Notes: a model not told the origin generated them from the letters alone. A stretch of 64,000 bases of DNA from Sediminibacterium sp. C3 (GCF_000508085.1 NZ_KI669560.1:1010444-1074443), one strand, 5' to 3'. Counted from the stretch's first letter, positions 36,821 to 47,064 are shown. Numbers and translations: made by a program.

Positions 36821-38620
36821 ATGAAGAAGACCGTTGCTTTGATGTTTGCAGCTGTATTTGCCGTACAGTGCTTAACGGCTCAGATTGCCGAAGGCATTAA
36901 GCTGTTGCATTATGAAAAAAACAAAAGTGCAAAGGAAGTACTGCAGAAAAATTACGATGCGAATTCCAAAGACCCACAAGCCATTTATTGGCTAGGTCAG
37001 GCGCATCTGGCTGGTAATGGAATTGAAGTTACCAAGGAAGATGTTGCTGCTGCAAAAGCATTGTACCAGAAAGGACTTCAGGAATTGGGTAGTGATGCCT
37101 GGTTGCTGGTAGGTATGGGACATGTGGAGTTGAGAGAAGGCGGAGACCTGAACTCAGCCAAACAAAAGTTTGAGCAGGCGATTACTGCAACCACAGAAAC
37201 CAGAGGTAAAAACAAAGGGAAGCCCAACGCTGCCATCTTAACTGCTATTGGCCGCGCCAATGCAGATGGAGACAGTAAAATGGGAGATCCTGTATACGGT
37301 ATTGATAAGTTAAAGCAGGCTGGTGCACTGGATTTAACCAACCCTGACATTTATATCTATATGGGTATCAGCTACCAGAAAATGGGTGGCGAAAATGGTG
37401 GAGAAGCGGTAAAAGCTTATACAGAAGCCATTGCACGTGATCCAAAGAACGCCCTGGCCATGTTCAGAATTGGTAAGATTTACCAAAGTCAGAACAACGT
37501 AGAATTGTTTGAGCAGTTTTATGATAATGCAAAAACAGCTGATGCTGGGTTTCCTCCGGTTTACTATGCATTGTATCAATATTATGCAGAGAAAGATGTA
37601 ACCAAGGCAAAAGAGTACCTTGATAAATATGTTCAATCAGCAGATAAAGATTCAAGAAACGAATTGTACCAGGCAGACTATTTATTCCGTGCAGGTAAAT
37701 ACGATGAGTCTTTGGCGAAAGCGAAAGAATTAGATGCAGCAGTTGGAATTAAAGCAGTTCCAAGATTAGGCGTCGTTTACGCGTATAACTATTTAAGAAA
37801 GGGAGATTCTTTAACAGCAAAAAAATACATTGAAGAATTTTTAACCAGTGCACCTGCTTCTGAAGTTCAGCCATCTGACTATAAGTTAGGTGTTGAAGTG
37901 GTAACCAAGTTCCCTGGAAATGAAGCAACAGCATTAGCATATGTTGACAAAGCTTTACAGGCCGACACGGTAAAAGCCAATCAGATTGTTTTGATTAATG
38001 CAGCAGCCGATATGTTTGGTAAAGCAAAATCTTATCAGGCACAATTGAACCTGATGAAACGCGGAATGATGATGAAGGGCGAACTAACAGAAGTAGATCA
38101 CTATAAATTAACTTCATCTGCTTTCAATGCAAAAGCTTACGATCAGGTGATTGAATTTGCTAAGCCTTATATGGCAGCATTCCCAGACAAACCACACCCA
38201 TACAGTTTCTTCAAGAGAGCTGCTATGGCAAACGGAAAGGACACTGCTAAAATCATTGAAAACCTGAATTATCTGGATTCAGTGTATGCGAAAGTTGATT
38301 TGGAGAAACACCGAAAAACCATCTTCCTGGATGAATACTTTAAGATTAACTATTATGTGAATCTTTTCAACGAGATCAAAAAGCGTCCGGATTTCAAAGT
38401 AACTACCAAGGGTGAAAAATCTCCTGCAGTAGAAGAATTCCTTGCCGTTTGTCAAAAAGCGATTGAAGTGGCAGACAAGATGCTGGCTTTATACCCTACC
38501 GCAGGTGATGAGAACAATAAATTTGCGCAGGACGTAAAAGCTACCATCCAGAAAAACATTGATTATTACTCAAATCCAACAGGAAAAGGGGGAGCTTCAG
38601 GTGCTAAAACCGCCAGCTAA
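36821..38620 (+). CDS. Exported TPR-repeat protein
   Basis: The 599-residue protein has a signal peptide (MKKTVALMFAAVFAVQCLTAQ) and helical repeats over almost its full length. Clear TPR units include AIYWLGQAHLAGNGIEV, PDIYIYMGISYQKMG, and ALAMFRIGKIYQSQNNVELF. The likely location is the periplasm. It probably scaffolds protein contacts together with the PstS-like lipoprotein 26 bases upstream. A terminator follows. Confidence 0.88.
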   Translation: MKKTVALMFAAVFAVQCLTAQIAEGIKLLHYEKNKSAKEVLQKNYDANSKDPQAIYWLGQAHLAGNGIEVTKEDVAAAKALYQKGLQELGSDAWLLVGMGHVELREGGDLNSAKQKFEQAITATTETRGKNKGKPNAAILTAIGRANADGDSKMGDPVYGIDKLKQAGALDLTNPDIYIYMGISYQKMGGENGGEAVKAYTEAIARDPKNALAMFRIGKIYQSQNNVELFEQFYDNAKTADAGFPPVYYALYQYYAEKDVTKAKEYLDKYVQSADKDSRNELYQADYLFRAGKYDESLAKAKELDAAVGIKAVPRLGVVYAYNYLRKGDSLTAKKYIEEFLTSAPASEVQPSDYKLGVEVVTKFPGNEATALAYVDKALQADTVKANQIVLINAAADMFGKAKSYQAQLNLMKRGMMMKGELTEVDHYKLTSSAFNAKAYDQVIEFAKPYMAAFPDKPHPYSFFKRAAMANGKDTAKIIENLNYLDSVYAKVDLEKHRKTIFLDEYFKINYYVNLFNEIKKRPDFKVTTKGEKSPAVEEFLAVCQKAIEVADKMLALYPTAGDENNKFAQDVKATIQKNIDYYSNPTGKGGASGAKTAS

Positions 38621-38652
38621 GTCCTCACTTTAAAATTAACTTAAAGAAAAAG

Positions 38653-38680
38653 CTCCTCAAATTGAGGAGTTTTTCTTTTA
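38653..38680 (+). terminator. Terminator after the TPR gene
   Basis: CTCCTC (38653-38658) / GAGGAG (38664-38669) with loop AAATT is followed by a T-rich tract TTTTTCTTTTA. It separates the TPR operon from the nuo operon. Confidence 0.8.
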
Positions 38681-38703
38681 TATGCTTTACAAGCGTATTT
38701 TTG
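38672..38703 (+). promoter_or_regulatory. Probable nuo operon promoter
   Basis: A perfect -7 box TATTTTTG (38696-38703) has a weak -33 TTTC (38672-38675) 20 bases upstream inside the terminator T tract. It lies 17 bases before the nuoA ATG. Confidence 0.45.
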
Positions 38704-38720
38704 CGGACTTAAAGCGCACT

Positions 38721-39122
38721 ATGGAACCATTATTTACTCTGATTGACGCAAGTTCAAGCAATTCTGCTTCCAATTACCTGCCTATAGCCATCCAATTGAT
38801 TTTTGCTGCGGGTTTTGTGGCAACCATGATTGGTATTTCATCCTGGGTTGGCCCCAAGCGTAAAACTGCTGATAAGCTGGAAAACTTTACCAGTGGTATT
38901 GAATCGCACGGTAATGCCCGTCAGCCCATGGCCATTAAGTATTTTCTGGTGGCTATCCTATTCGTTTTATTTGATGTGGAAGTGATTTTCTTTTACCCTT
39001 ATGCAGTGAACTTCAGAGAGCTGGGATGGAATGGATTCCTTGCTGTTGTTATGTTTGTGGGCTTCTTCTTAATCGGATTTACCTATATCATTAAAAAAGG
39101 TGCGCTTGAGTGGGAAGACTAA
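38721..39122 (+). CDS. nuoA: NADH-quinone oxidoreductase subunit A
   Basis: The first gene of a complete complex I operon. The ATG at 38721 gives 133 residues with three membrane helices and the family loop KTADKLENFTSGIESHGNARQP, then FLVAILFVLFDVEVIFFYPYAV, whose acidic residues border the quinone site. A start at 38682 would overlap the terminator and promoter. Confidence 0.95.
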   Translation: MEPLFTLIDASSSNSASNYLPIAIQLIFAAGFVATMIGISSWVGPKRKTADKLENFTSGIESHGNARQPMAIKYFLVAILFVLFDVEVIFFYPYAVNFRELGWNGFLAVVMFVGFFLIGFTYIIKKGALEWED

Positions 39123-39204
39123 TGGATTAAGGGGAAACCGAACCAAACCCCTTAGTAGCTGTTCTATACGTTAAACAGGATTATAACTATTAATATTCAG
39201 TATT

Positions 39205-39795
39205 ATGTCACGTCCGGTAAGATTCAATATACATCCAAAAGAGGCGCATATTGCCGATTCAATTACGTATGTAAATGCGCCTGAAGGTTACGGTGGAGAA
39301 GGATTTTTTACAACCAAGTTGAGCGATGTGGTTGGTTTGGCGCGTAAGAATTCTCTTTGGCCAATGCCATATGCAACATCCTGCTGCGGAATTGAGTTCA
39401 TGGCTACTGCGGCTTCTCACTATGATTTATCCAGATTTGGTGCGGAAAGAATGAGCCATTCACCCCGTCAGTGCGATTTGTTGATGGTTATGGGAACTAT
39501 TGCCAAGAAGATGGGCCCTGTACTTCGTCAGGTTTACCTGCAAATGGCTGAACCCCGTTGGGTAATGGCTGTTGGAGCCTGTGCTTCCAGCGGTGGAATT
39601 TTTGATACCTACAGTGTACTGCAAGGGATAGATCAGGTAATCCCTGTAGATGTATATGTGCCAGGATGCCCGCCCAGACCAGAAGCGATATTAGACGGAT
39701 TCATGAAAATCCAGGAGTTGGTTGGTCAGGAGAGCATCAGAAGAAGAAACAGCGATCATTACAAAGCATTATTGAACGGTTACGGAATACAATAA
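39205..39795 (+). CDS. nuoB: NADH-quinone oxidoreductase subunit B
   Basis: The 196-residue hydrophilic subunit carries the terminal 4Fe-4S cluster N2. The tandem cysteines are in [13 protein letters not shown], with further ligands in VGACASSGG and [14 protein letters not shown]. It hands electrons to quinone at the NuoB/NuoD interface. The gap to nuoA is 82 bases, the longest in the operon. Confidence 0.97.
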   Translation: MSRPVRFNIHPKEAHIADSITYVNAPEGYGGEGFFTTKLSDVVGLARKNSLWPMPYATSCCGIEFMATAASHYDLSRFGAERMSHSPRQCDLLMVMGTIAKKMGPVLRQVYLQMAEPRWVMAVGACASSGGIFDTYSVLQGIDQVIPVDVYVPGCPPRPEAILDGFMKIQELVGQESIRRRNSDHYKALLNGYGIQ

Positions 39796-39799
39796 TATT

Positions 39800-40306
39800 A
39801 TGGCAATCAGCAACGAATATATCCAGCAAAAGCTTACTGAAAAGTTTGGAGACCAGGTCTTCAACTTTGAAGAAACCTATGGCATGCTTTCTTTTGAAGC
39901 GCCCAAGGATCTGAACTTAAAAGTAATGCAGTACCTGTACGATGAGCCAAGCCTTGGATTTCAGTTTTTAACTGATTTGTGTGCAGTGAATTACCCTGAT
40001 GATGCAGGCAGGGAACTGGCAGTTGTTTATCATTTACACAACCTTGTAGAAAATACACGTATACGTTTTAAAGTATTTACTTCTATTGCAACGCCCGACG
40101 TTTTCACCGCTTCTCAATTGTTCTCTTCCGCCAACTGGATGGAAAGAGAAACCTATGATTTCTTTGGAGTAAACTTTGTGGGACATCCCAATCTCAAACG
40201 CATTCTGAATGTGGATGAAATGGATTACTTCCCGTTAAGAAAAGAATATCCTCTGGAAGATCAGACCAGAATTGACAAGGACGATGAAATGTTTGGACGC
40301 GGATAA
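39800..40306 (+). CDS. nuoC: NADH-quinone oxidoreductase subunit C
   Basis: The 168-residue 30-kDa-type subunit of the connecting module has the signature RETYDFFGVNFVGHPNLKRI followed by PLRKEYPLED. It is a separate polypeptide here, not fused to NuoD as in enterobacteria. It starts four bases after nuoB. Confidence 0.95.
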   Translation: MAISNEYIQQKLTEKFGDQVFNFEETYGMLSFEAPKDLNLKVMQYLYDEPSLGFQFLTDLCAVNYPDDAGRELAVVYHLHNLVENTRIRFKVFTSIATPDVFTASQLFSSANWMERETYDFFGVNFVGHPNLKRILNVDEMDYFPLRKEYPLEDQTRIDKDDEMFGRG

Positions 40307-40316
40307 AATTTAAGAC

Positions 40317-41540
40317 ATGAGTGATCATAATATAACATTAGCAGAAGACGCGATTGAGCGGAAAACAACAACGATCAATCTGGGACCTACCCACCCGGCT
40401 ACACACGGTGTATTTCAGAACATCATGGAGCTGGATGGTGAAAGAGTAGTTTCCAGTGAACAAACAGTGGGTTATATCCACCGTGCTTTTGAAAAGTTGG
40501 CTGAAAGAAGACCGCTCTATCAGATTACCCCCATCACAGACCGCTTGAATTATTGTAGCAGTCCCATCAATAATATGGGCTGGCATTTAACCTGTGAGAA
40601 ATTACTGGGTGTACAAACCCCTAAACGTGTAGATTATCTGCGTGTGATTATTATGGAGCTGGCCAGAATTGCGGATCACCTGATTTGTAATTCAATTGTA
40701 GGGGTAGACTCTGGTGCTTTTACCGGATTCCTTTACGTAATGCAGTACCGTGAATTAATTTATGAAATATATGAAGAAGTATGTGGGTCCCGTCTTACTA
40801 CTAATATTGGGCGTATTGGCGGCTTTGAGAGGAATTTCTCAAATACAGCGTTTACGAAACTCGAGAAATTCTTAAAAGAGTACCCTGTTGCTTTGGGTGA
40901 ATTGGAAAGCCTGTTAACCAGAAACAGAATCTTTATGGAGCGTACCATTGGTGGCGGTCCTATCAGTGCCAAAAGAGCATTGAACTATGGTTTTACAGGC
41001 CCTAACTTAAGAGCTGCCGGCGTAGATTATGATGTTCGCGTGCATAGTCCTTACAGCAGCTATCAGGATTTTGAATTTGATATTCCGGTAGGAAAAACCG
41101 GAGACAATTACGATCGATTCCTGGTGCGCAATGCGGAAATGTGGCAAAGCATGCGCATTATACAACAGGCATATAATAAAATCCAGGAATTCAAGGGAAC
41201 AGAAGCGGAAGTATACCATGCAGATGTGCCTGAGTATTATTTACCGAAGAAAGAAGATGTATACACCAAAATGGAAGCATTAATCTGGCATTTCAAAATC
41301 ATTATGGGTGAAGTGGATATGCCAAAAGGTGAAGTATACCATGCAGTGGAAGGAGGTAACGGAGAGTTAGGATTTTATTTGATCAGTGACGGAGGAAGAA
41401 CCCCGTTCAGACTGCATTTCCGCAGACCTTGCTTTATTTACTATCAGGCTTATCCTGAGTTGGTAAAAGACAGCATGTTGTCTGATGCCATTTTAACCAT
41501 GAGTAGTTTAAACCTGATTGCAGGTGAATTGGATGCTTAA
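40317..41540 (+). CDS. nuoD: NADH-quinone oxidoreductase subunit D
   Basis: The 49-kDa-type subunit (407 residues) forms the quinone pocket with NuoB. The N-terminal quinone loop LGPTHPATHG is present, followed by VGYIHRAFEKLAE and the C-terminal FRLHFRRPCF. Normal length, no lesions. Confidence 0.97.
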   Translation: MSDHNITLAEDAIERKTTTINLGPTHPATHGVFQNIMELDGERVVSSEQTVGYIHRAFEKLAERRPLYQITPITDRLNYCSSPINNMGWHLTCEKLLGVQTPKRVDYLRVIIMELARIADHLICNSIVGVDSGAFTGFLYVMQYRELIYEIYEEVCGSRLTTNIGRIGGFERNFSNTAFTKLEKFLKEYPVALGELESLLTRNRIFMERTIGGGPISAKRALNYGFTGPNLRAAGVDYDVRVHSPYSSYQDFEFDIPVGKTGDNYDRFLVRNAEMWQSMRIIQQAYNKIQEFKGTEAEVYHADVPEYYLPKKEDVYTKMEALIWHFKIIMGEVDMPKGEVYHAVEGGNGELGFYLISDGGRTPFRLHFRRPCFIYYQAYPELVKDSMLSDAILTMSSLNLIAGELDA

Positions 41541-41551
41541 TAAAAAAAGCT

Positions 41552-42052
41552 ATGACTAAGTTTAATGATGAACAACTAAAAGAGTTTAACCGCCTGGTAG
41601 CTCGTTATCCGGAAGGAAAACAAAAGAGTGCTTTATTGCCTGTGCTGCATTTGGCACAGGATAGCTTTGGTGGATGGCTGAGTGCGGAAACCATGGATTA
41701 TGTAGCCGGGCTATTGAATATAACGCCTATTGAAGTGTATGAAGTGGCTACTTTCTATAGCATGTATAATTTAAAACCAGTTGGTAAATACATGTTCGAA
41801 GTTTGCCAGACAGGTCCTTGCATGGTAAACGGATGCGATGATATCATTGAATATATTGGAACCAAACTGGGTATCAAACCTGGTGAAACCACTGCAGACG
41901 GAATGTTCACTTTAAAAACAGTAGAATGTTTGGGAGCATGTGGTTATGCGCCAATGATGCAGATGGGAAAACACTATAAGGAACATCTGACCAAAGAAAA
42001 AGTAGACGCCATTATTGATGAATGCAGAAAAAATGCTGCCGCAAATAATTAA
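41552..42052 (+). CDS. nuoE: NADH-quinone oxidoreductase subunit E
   Basis: The 166-residue thioredoxin-like 2Fe-2S subunit has ligands in VCQTGPCMVNG and VECLGACGYAP. It supports the NADH-oxidising FMN subunit NuoF, which starts three bases downstream of its stop. Confidence 0.96.
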   Translation: MTKFNDEQLKEFNRLVARYPEGKQKSALLPVLHLAQDSFGGWLSAETMDYVAGLLNITPIEVYEVATFYSMYNLKPVGKYMFEVCQTGPCMVNGCDDIIEYIGTKLGIKPGETTADGMFTLKTVECLGACGYAPMMQMGKHYKEHLTKEKVDAIIDECRKNAAANN

Positions 42053-42055
42053 GAT

Positions 42056-43408
42056 ATGGGTGTAAAATTATTATTAGAGAAAGCGCATGTGCCGGGTATC
42101 CGTTACTTCGAAACCTATCGGAAAGAAGGGGGTTATCGTGCGGTAGAAAAAGCTTTGAAACAAATGGATCCTGCATCCATTGTGGAAGAGGTAAAGAAAA
42201 GCGGACTTCGCGGAAGAGGTGGTGCTGGTTTCCCTGCGGGAATGAAATGGAGCTTCATTGCTAAGCCTGAAGGTGTTCCAAGACACCTGGTTTGTAATGC
42301 AGATGAAAGTGAGCCCGGAACCTTCAAGGATCGTTACCTGATGGAGTTTATTCCCCACTTGTTAATTGAAGGGTTGATTGTTTCTTCCTTTGCATTGGGT
42401 AGCAACGATACATACATTTATATCCGTGGAGAATATGCATGGATTGTAGATATTCTGGAGCAGGCAATTGAAGAAGCCAAAGCCAATGGTTTCTTAGGTA
42501 AAAATATTTTAGGCTCCGGCTTCGATTGTAATATTTATGTACAGAGAGGAGCGGGTGCTTATATCTGCGGAGAAGAAACCGCATTGATTGAGTCATTGGA
42601 AGGAAAGAGAGGTAATCCAAGAATCAAACCTCCGTTCCCTGCCATTGAAGGTTTGTGGAGAAGACCTACTGTGGTGAACAACGTAGAAACCCTGGCAGCA
42701 GTGGTTCCTATCATTAATATGGGTGGTGATGAATATGCAAAAATTGGTGTGGGCCGTTCTACCGGAACCAAACTGATTTCTGCCTGCGGTAATATCAATA
42801 AGCCAGGTGTGTACGAAATTGATATGACCATTTCTGTAGAAGAGTTTATTTATTCTGATGAATATTGTGGCGGTATTGCCAATGGAAAAAGACTGAAAGC
42901 CTGTATTCCGGGAGGATCTTCAGTTCCCATTTTACCTGCCAATCTTTTATTGAAAACAGCCAAGGGTGAAACACGTTACATGAACTACGAAAGTTTGAGT
43001 GATGGGGGCTTTGCAACCGGTTCCATGATGGGATCCGGCGGTTTTATTGTATTGGACGAAGACCAGTGCATTGTTAAAAACACGTACACTTTGGCGCGTT
43101 TTTATCGTCATGAAAGTTGCGGTCAGTGTTCACCTTGTCGTGAAGGTACCGGATGGATGGAAAAGATTTTGAAGAACATTGATACCGGAAAAGGCAAGAT
43201 GAGTGATATTGATTTGTTGTGGGATATTCAACGCAAGATTGAAGGAAATACCATCTGTCCTTTGGGAGACGCTGCGGCATGGCCGGTAGCAGCTGCCATT
43301 AGACATTTCAGAGATGAATTTGAATGGCATGTGAATCATCCTGAAGAAGCACAAAAAAGAAATTATGGATTGGCGCATTATGCAGATCCTATTCATGTAC
43401 CAGCTTAA
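42056..43408 (+). CDS. nuoF: NADH-quinone oxidoreductase subunit F
   Basis: The 450-residue flavin subunit takes electrons from NADH. The NADH/FMN loops GLRGRGGAGFPAG and CNADESEPGTFKDR and the N3 4Fe-4S site ESCGQCSPCREG with TICPLGD are intact. It is seven bases ahead of nuoG. Confidence 0.97.
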   Translation: MGVKLLLEKAHVPGIRYFETYRKEGGYRAVEKALKQMDPASIVEEVKKSGLRGRGGAGFPAGMKWSFIAKPEGVPRHLVCNADESEPGTFKDRYLMEFIPHLLIEGLIVSSFALGSNDTYIYIRGEYAWIVDILEQAIEEAKANGFLGKNILGSGFDCNIYVQRGAGAYICGEETALIESLEGKRGNPRIKPPFPAIEGLWRRPTVVNNVETLAAVVPIINMGGDEYAKIGVGRSTGTKLISACGNINKPGVYEIDMTISVEEFIYSDEYCGGIANGKRLKACIPGGSSVPILPANLLLKTAKGETRYMNYESLSDGGFATGSMMGSGGFIVLDEDQCIVKNTYTLARFYRHESCGQCSPCREGTGWMEKILKNIDTGKGKMSDIDLLWDIQRKIEGNTICPLGDAAAWPVAAAIRHFRDEFEWHVNHPEEAQKRNYGLAHYADPIHVPA

Positions 43409-43415
43409 TTAAGTT

Positions 43416-44513
43416 ATGTCTGAACAACCATTATTTAAAGTAACCATCGACAATATCACGGTAGAAGTGCCCGCGGGAACTACGATCCTGAATGCGGCGC
43501 GTAAGATTGGCGGCGATGTTGCTCCCCCTGCTATGTGTTATTACAGTAAACTGGAAGGCAGTGGTGGTAAGTGCAGAACCTGTTTGGTTGAAGTGAGTAA
43601 GGGATCTGAGAAAGATCCAAGACCCATGCCCAAACTGGTAGCCAGCTGTCGTACTACGGTAATGGATGGAATGGAAGTTAAAAATATTACGAGTGATCGT
43701 GTAATGGATGCACGCAGTGGTGTGGTGGAATTTTTATTGATCAATCACCCATTGGATTGCCCGGTATGTGATCAGGCAGGTGAATGTCATCTGCAGGATT
43801 TAAGCTATGAGCATGGCAAAGCGGGTACCCGTTATGAGTTTCAGCGCAGAACGTTCAAGAAGCACGATTTAGGCGATAAAATTCAGTTGCATATGACGCG
43901 TTGTATCCTTTGCTACCGTTGTGTTTTTACCGCCGATCAGTTAACAGGTAAGAGAGAGCACGGAGTATTGGACAGAGGAGATCACGCAGAAATTGCAACT
44001 TACATTGAGAAGAATTTATCCAATGAATTTATCGGAAACGTAATTGATGTTTGTCCGGTAGGTGCATTAACCGATAAAACATTCCGTTTCAAGAATAGGG
44101 TATGGTTCCTGAAACCAATGGATGCGCACAGAGATTGCCCAACCTGTAGCGGTAAAGTAACACTTTGGAACAGAGGAGACGAAGTGTTCAGGGTTACGGC
44201 ACGCAAAGACCAGTGGGGTGAAGTGGAAGACTGGATTTGTAATACCTGCAGATTCGACAAAAAACAAACCAGTGACTGGGTGATTGAAGGACCCAGACTG
44301 ATTGATCGTCACTCTGTTATTTCACAGGGACACTATGCAGGTAAAGTGGGTACACATAAACCAACAGAAACTTTTGAAGCAGTGCATGCTGGTCGTCAGC
44401 CAAAGTTGCTCATGGATATTCATAGCGTAAGTGAAGTGAATAAACCAGAAATTACTTTGAGCAAATTAGACAGACCTGCACATTCAACTGACTTTACATC
44501 GAATAAAGACTAA
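43416..44513 (+). CDS. nuoG: NADH-quinone oxidoreductase subunit G, short form
   Basis: The 365 residues carry the iron-sulfur relay: a 2Fe-2S ferredoxin domain (CYYSKLEGSGGKCRTC and the later Cys), HPLDCPVCDQAGEC (His/Cys-ligated cluster), a 4Fe-4S set (RCILCYRC and VCPVGAL), and an extra four-Cys site (CPTC and CNTC, about residues 240-275) marking the start of the molybdopterin-oxidoreductase-like region. The large C-terminal region found in the 680-900-residue NuoG of other phyla is missing. The end is clean and nuoH follows after 12 bases, so this is a natural short form rather than a broken gene. Confidence 0.93.
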   Translation: MSEQPLFKVTIDNITVEVPAGTTILNAARKIGGDVAPPAMCYYSKLEGSGGKCRTCLVEVSKGSEKDPRPMPKLVASCRTTVMDGMEVKNITSDRVMDARSGVVEFLLINHPLDCPVCDQAGECHLQDLSYEHGKAGTRYEFQRRTFKKHDLGDKIQLHMTRCILCYRCVFTADQLTGKREHGVLDRGDHAEIATYIEKNLSNEFIGNVIDVCPVGALTDKTFRFKNRVWFLKPMDAHRDCPTCSGKVTLWNRGDEVFRVTARKDQWGEVEDWICNTCRFDKKQTSDWVIEGPRLIDRHSVISQGHYAGKVGTHKPTETFEAVHAGRQPKLLMDIHSVSEVNKPEITLSKLDRPAHSTDFTSNKD

Positions 44514-44525
44514 TAAACCAGAAGC

Positions 44526-45575
44526 ATGACACTATTGGCCTTAGATTGGATATTAATGCTGGAGAAACTGATCCTGATTGCGATTATTGTTTTCGCCAGC
44601 CTGGGAATTGCCCTGTATACCACGTTTTCTGAACGTAAGGTTGCGGCAGTATTACAAGACAGACCAGGTCCGAACCGTGCGGGTCCAATGGGTTTATTAC
44701 AACCTTTGGCAGATGGTTTGAAGTTGATCATGAAAGAAGAAATCATTCCGAATTCAGCCAACAAAGCCCTGTTTATTTTAGGACCTGCTATGGCAATGAC
44801 AGCAGCATTAATGACTTGTGCTGTTATTCCATGGAGCAGTTCAGTAGAATTATTCGGAAGAAAAATTGATTTGCAGATTGCCGATATCAATATCGGAATT
44901 CTATACGTGTTTGGTGTAGTGAGTATGGGTGTATATGGGATCATGATTGGAGGCTGGGCTTCCAATAACAAGTTCTCTTTGATGGCTGCCTTGCGTGGTG
45001 CGTCTCAGGCAATCAGTTATGAACTGGCAATGGGCCTTTCTTTGATTGCTGTCTTAATGATTTCCGGCTCATTGAGTTTAAAAACAATTGTAGACCAGCA
45101 AATGGCTCCGGGCGCCTGGTGGAATATTGTGTATCAGCCATTGGGCTTTTTGTTGTTCTTCATTTGTGCCATGGCAGAATGTAACAGAACGCCATTTGAC
45201 TTACCCGAAGCTGAGAATGAATTGAACATGGGATACCATCAGGAGTATTCTTCTATGAAACTGGGTTTTTATCTTTTTGCTGAATACGTGAACATGATCA
45301 TGAGTAGTGCGGTTATGGCCAGTCTGTATTTTGGCGGATATGATATTCCATTCCTGGATGAATCTACATTAGCGCCGAATATTGCAGCAATTCTTGGTGT
45401 GTTGTCACTACTAACCAAGATTGTGATTTTCTTATTCGTGTTTATGTGGATTCGCTGGACCATTCCAAGATTCAGATACGATCAGTTAATGAACCTGGGC
45501 TGGAAAAAATTAATACCGCTGGCCCTGGTGAATATGCTGGTAACAGGTGCAGTGATATTGTGGCAGCAGGGATAA
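44526..45575 (+). CDS. nuoH: NADH-quinone oxidoreductase subunit H
   Basis: The 349-residue membrane subunit links the quinone chamber to the proton pumps. About eight helices, with the signature ERKVAAVLQDRPGPNRAGP and the acidic loop FDLPEAENELNMGYHQEYSS. The C-terminal FMWIRWTIPRFRYDQLM is conserved. Confidence 0.96.
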   Translation: MTLLALDWILMLEKLILIAIIVFASLGIALYTTFSERKVAAVLQDRPGPNRAGPMGLLQPLADGLKLIMKEEIIPNSANKALFILGPAMAMTAALMTCAVIPWSSSVELFGRKIDLQIADINIGILYVFGVVSMGVYGIMIGGWASNNKFSLMAALRGASQAISYELAMGLSLIAVLMISGSLSLKTIVDQQMAPGAWWNIVYQPLGFLLFFICAMAECNRTPFDLPEAENELNMGYHQEYSSMKLGFYLFAEYVNMIMSSAVMASLYFGGYDIPFLDESTLAPNIAAILGVLSLLTKIVIFLFVFMWIRWTIPRFRYDQLMNLGWKKLIPLALVNMLVTGAVILWQQG

Positions 45576-45618
45576 AACCAAAGATTTACATTTGTGAACC
45601 TTTTATATAAAAGATTAC

Positions 45619-46158
45619 ATGCAAGCTTTAACAAACAGAGGAAAAGAAGTAAGTAGGGAGCCAATGAGCTTCATGGAGCGTATCTACTTGCCCAATATAT
45701 TTAAGGGTATGGCCATTACATTCAGCCATATTTTCAAGAAACAGCCTACTATTCAATATCCCGAGCAGAAGCGTGAGTTCAGCCCTGTTTTCAGAGGCCT
45801 GCACGTTTTAAACAGAGACGAGGAGGGAAGAGAGCGTTGTACAGCTTGTGGATTGTGCGCTGTGGCTTGTCCTGCAGAAGCCATTACTATGGAAGCTGCG
45901 GAAAGAATGCCTGGCGAGGAAAACAAATACCGTGAAGAGAAATATGCAGCCAAGTACGAAATCAACATGCTGCGTTGCATATTCTGCGGATTGTGCGAGG
46001 AAGCTTGTCCTAAAGATGCTATTTATTTAAGTGAAACTTTTGCGCCTGCTAATTTTACCAGAAAAGGCTTTATCTACGGAAAAGAAGATTTATTGATTCC
46101 GGACAAGAACAAAGCTCCTGAAGAATACGCAGCTGCAAAAGGTGCGGCAAGAGTATAA
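45619..46158 (+). CDS. nuoI: NADH-quinone oxidoreductase subunit I
   Basis: The 179-residue two-[4Fe-4S] ferredoxin has ligands in CTACGLCAVACPAEAI and CIFCGLCEEACPKDAI. It transfers electrons from NuoG to NuoB. The upstream N-terminal segment with an amphipathic helix is typical. Confidence 0.96.
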   Translation: MQALTNRGKEVSREPMSFMERIYLPNIFKGMAITFSHIFKKQPTIQYPEQKREFSPVFRGLHVLNRDEEGRERCTACGLCAVACPAEAITMEAAERMPGEENKYREEKYAAKYEINMLRCIFCGLCEEACPKDAIYLSETFAPANFTRKGFIYGKEDLLIPDKNKAPEEYAAAKGAARV

Positions 46159-46189
46159 TTATTTGCAAGGTTATAATACAATTAAACAG

Positions 46190-46693
46190 ATGGATACTTT
46201 ACAAATTTTGTTTTTCTTATTAAGCGCGCTGGCCATATTCAGTGCCATCATGGTACTGGTAAGTAAGAACCCGGTGCACAGTGTACTTTGGTTAATTGTG
46301 GTATTCTTTGCCATTTCAGGTCATTATATTTTACTGAACGCACAGTTTCTGGCGATTGTCAATCTGATTGTATACGCAGGGGCCATCATGGTATTGTTCC
46401 TGTTTGTGATCATGTTGATGAACCTGAATGCGGATACAGAGCCCAGAAAAAACTGGTGGATGAAACTCGCTGGAGTAGTATCCGGTGGCTGTTTCCTGAT
46501 GGTGATGGTTTCCCTTGTAAGACAGGCAACTGAACTTTCCGGAAAAGCAGCATTGATGAAGACTGGTGATATTGGATTGATCAAGAATCTGGGCAAGGCT
46601 TTGTTCAGTGACTTTGTTGTTCCATTCGAAATCAGCAGTGTACTTTTTTTAAGCGCCATGGTAGGTGCTGTAGTAATTGGTAAAAAAGACTAA
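46190..46693 (+). CDS. nuoJ: NADH-quinone oxidoreductase subunit J
   Basis: The 167-residue membrane subunit has five helices. The ATG at 46190 ([19 protein letters not shown]) is preferred; a longer frame begins inside nuoI. The conserved [20 protein letters not shown] helix holds the flexible region of the antiporter-like chain. Confidence 0.94.
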   Translation: MDTLQILFFLLSALAIFSAIMVLVSKNPVHSVLWLIVVFFAISGHYILLNAQFLAIVNLIVYAGAIMVLFLFVIMLMNLNADTEPRKNWWMKLAGVVSGGCFLMVMVSLVRQATELSGKAALMKTGDIGLIKNLGKALFSDFVVPFEISSVLFLSAMVGAVVIGKKD

Positions 46694-46710
46694 CCTATAA
46701 CAACGCAATT

Positions 46711-47046
46711 ATGCCTATACAATACTATATCTATTTTTCACTGGCTTTGTTTAGCATTGGTATTATTGGAGTATTAACCAGACGCAATGCCATCATTGTC
46801 TTCATGTGCATAGAATTAATGCTGAATGCAGTGAATCTTTTATTGGTTGCTTTTTCTAAAATGCACCATGGTATTGCTACTACCAATAATGCAGTAAGTA
46901 CTGCAGGGGTAGAAGGCCAGTTGTTTGTATTTTTTATTATGGTGGTAGCTGCTGCTGAAGTAAGTGTTGGACTTGCCATCATTGTAATGCTATACAGAAA
47001 TACGCATTCTGTAGATATTAATTTCCTGAACCGATTGAAAAACTAG
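46711..47046 (+). CDS. nuoK: NADH-quinone oxidoreductase subunit K
   Basis: The 111-residue subunit has three helices. Conserved glutamates lie in the middle and third helices: [18 protein letters not shown] and [15 protein letters not shown]. It is homologous to MrpC antiporter subunits. Confidence 0.95.
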   Translation: MPIQYYIYFSLALFSIGIIGVLTRRNAIIVFMCIELMLNAVNLLLVAFSKMHHGIATTNNAVSTAGVEGQLFVFFIMVVAAAEVSVGLAIIVMLYRNTHSVDINFLNRLKN

Positions 47047-47064
47047 CACCCGCAACTTAGTAAT

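Noticed and set aside
38653..38680. Hairpin before nuoA as a nuo attenuator
   Set aside because: It follows the TPR stop closely and precedes the nuo -7 box, so it is the TPR terminator, not part of the nuo leader.
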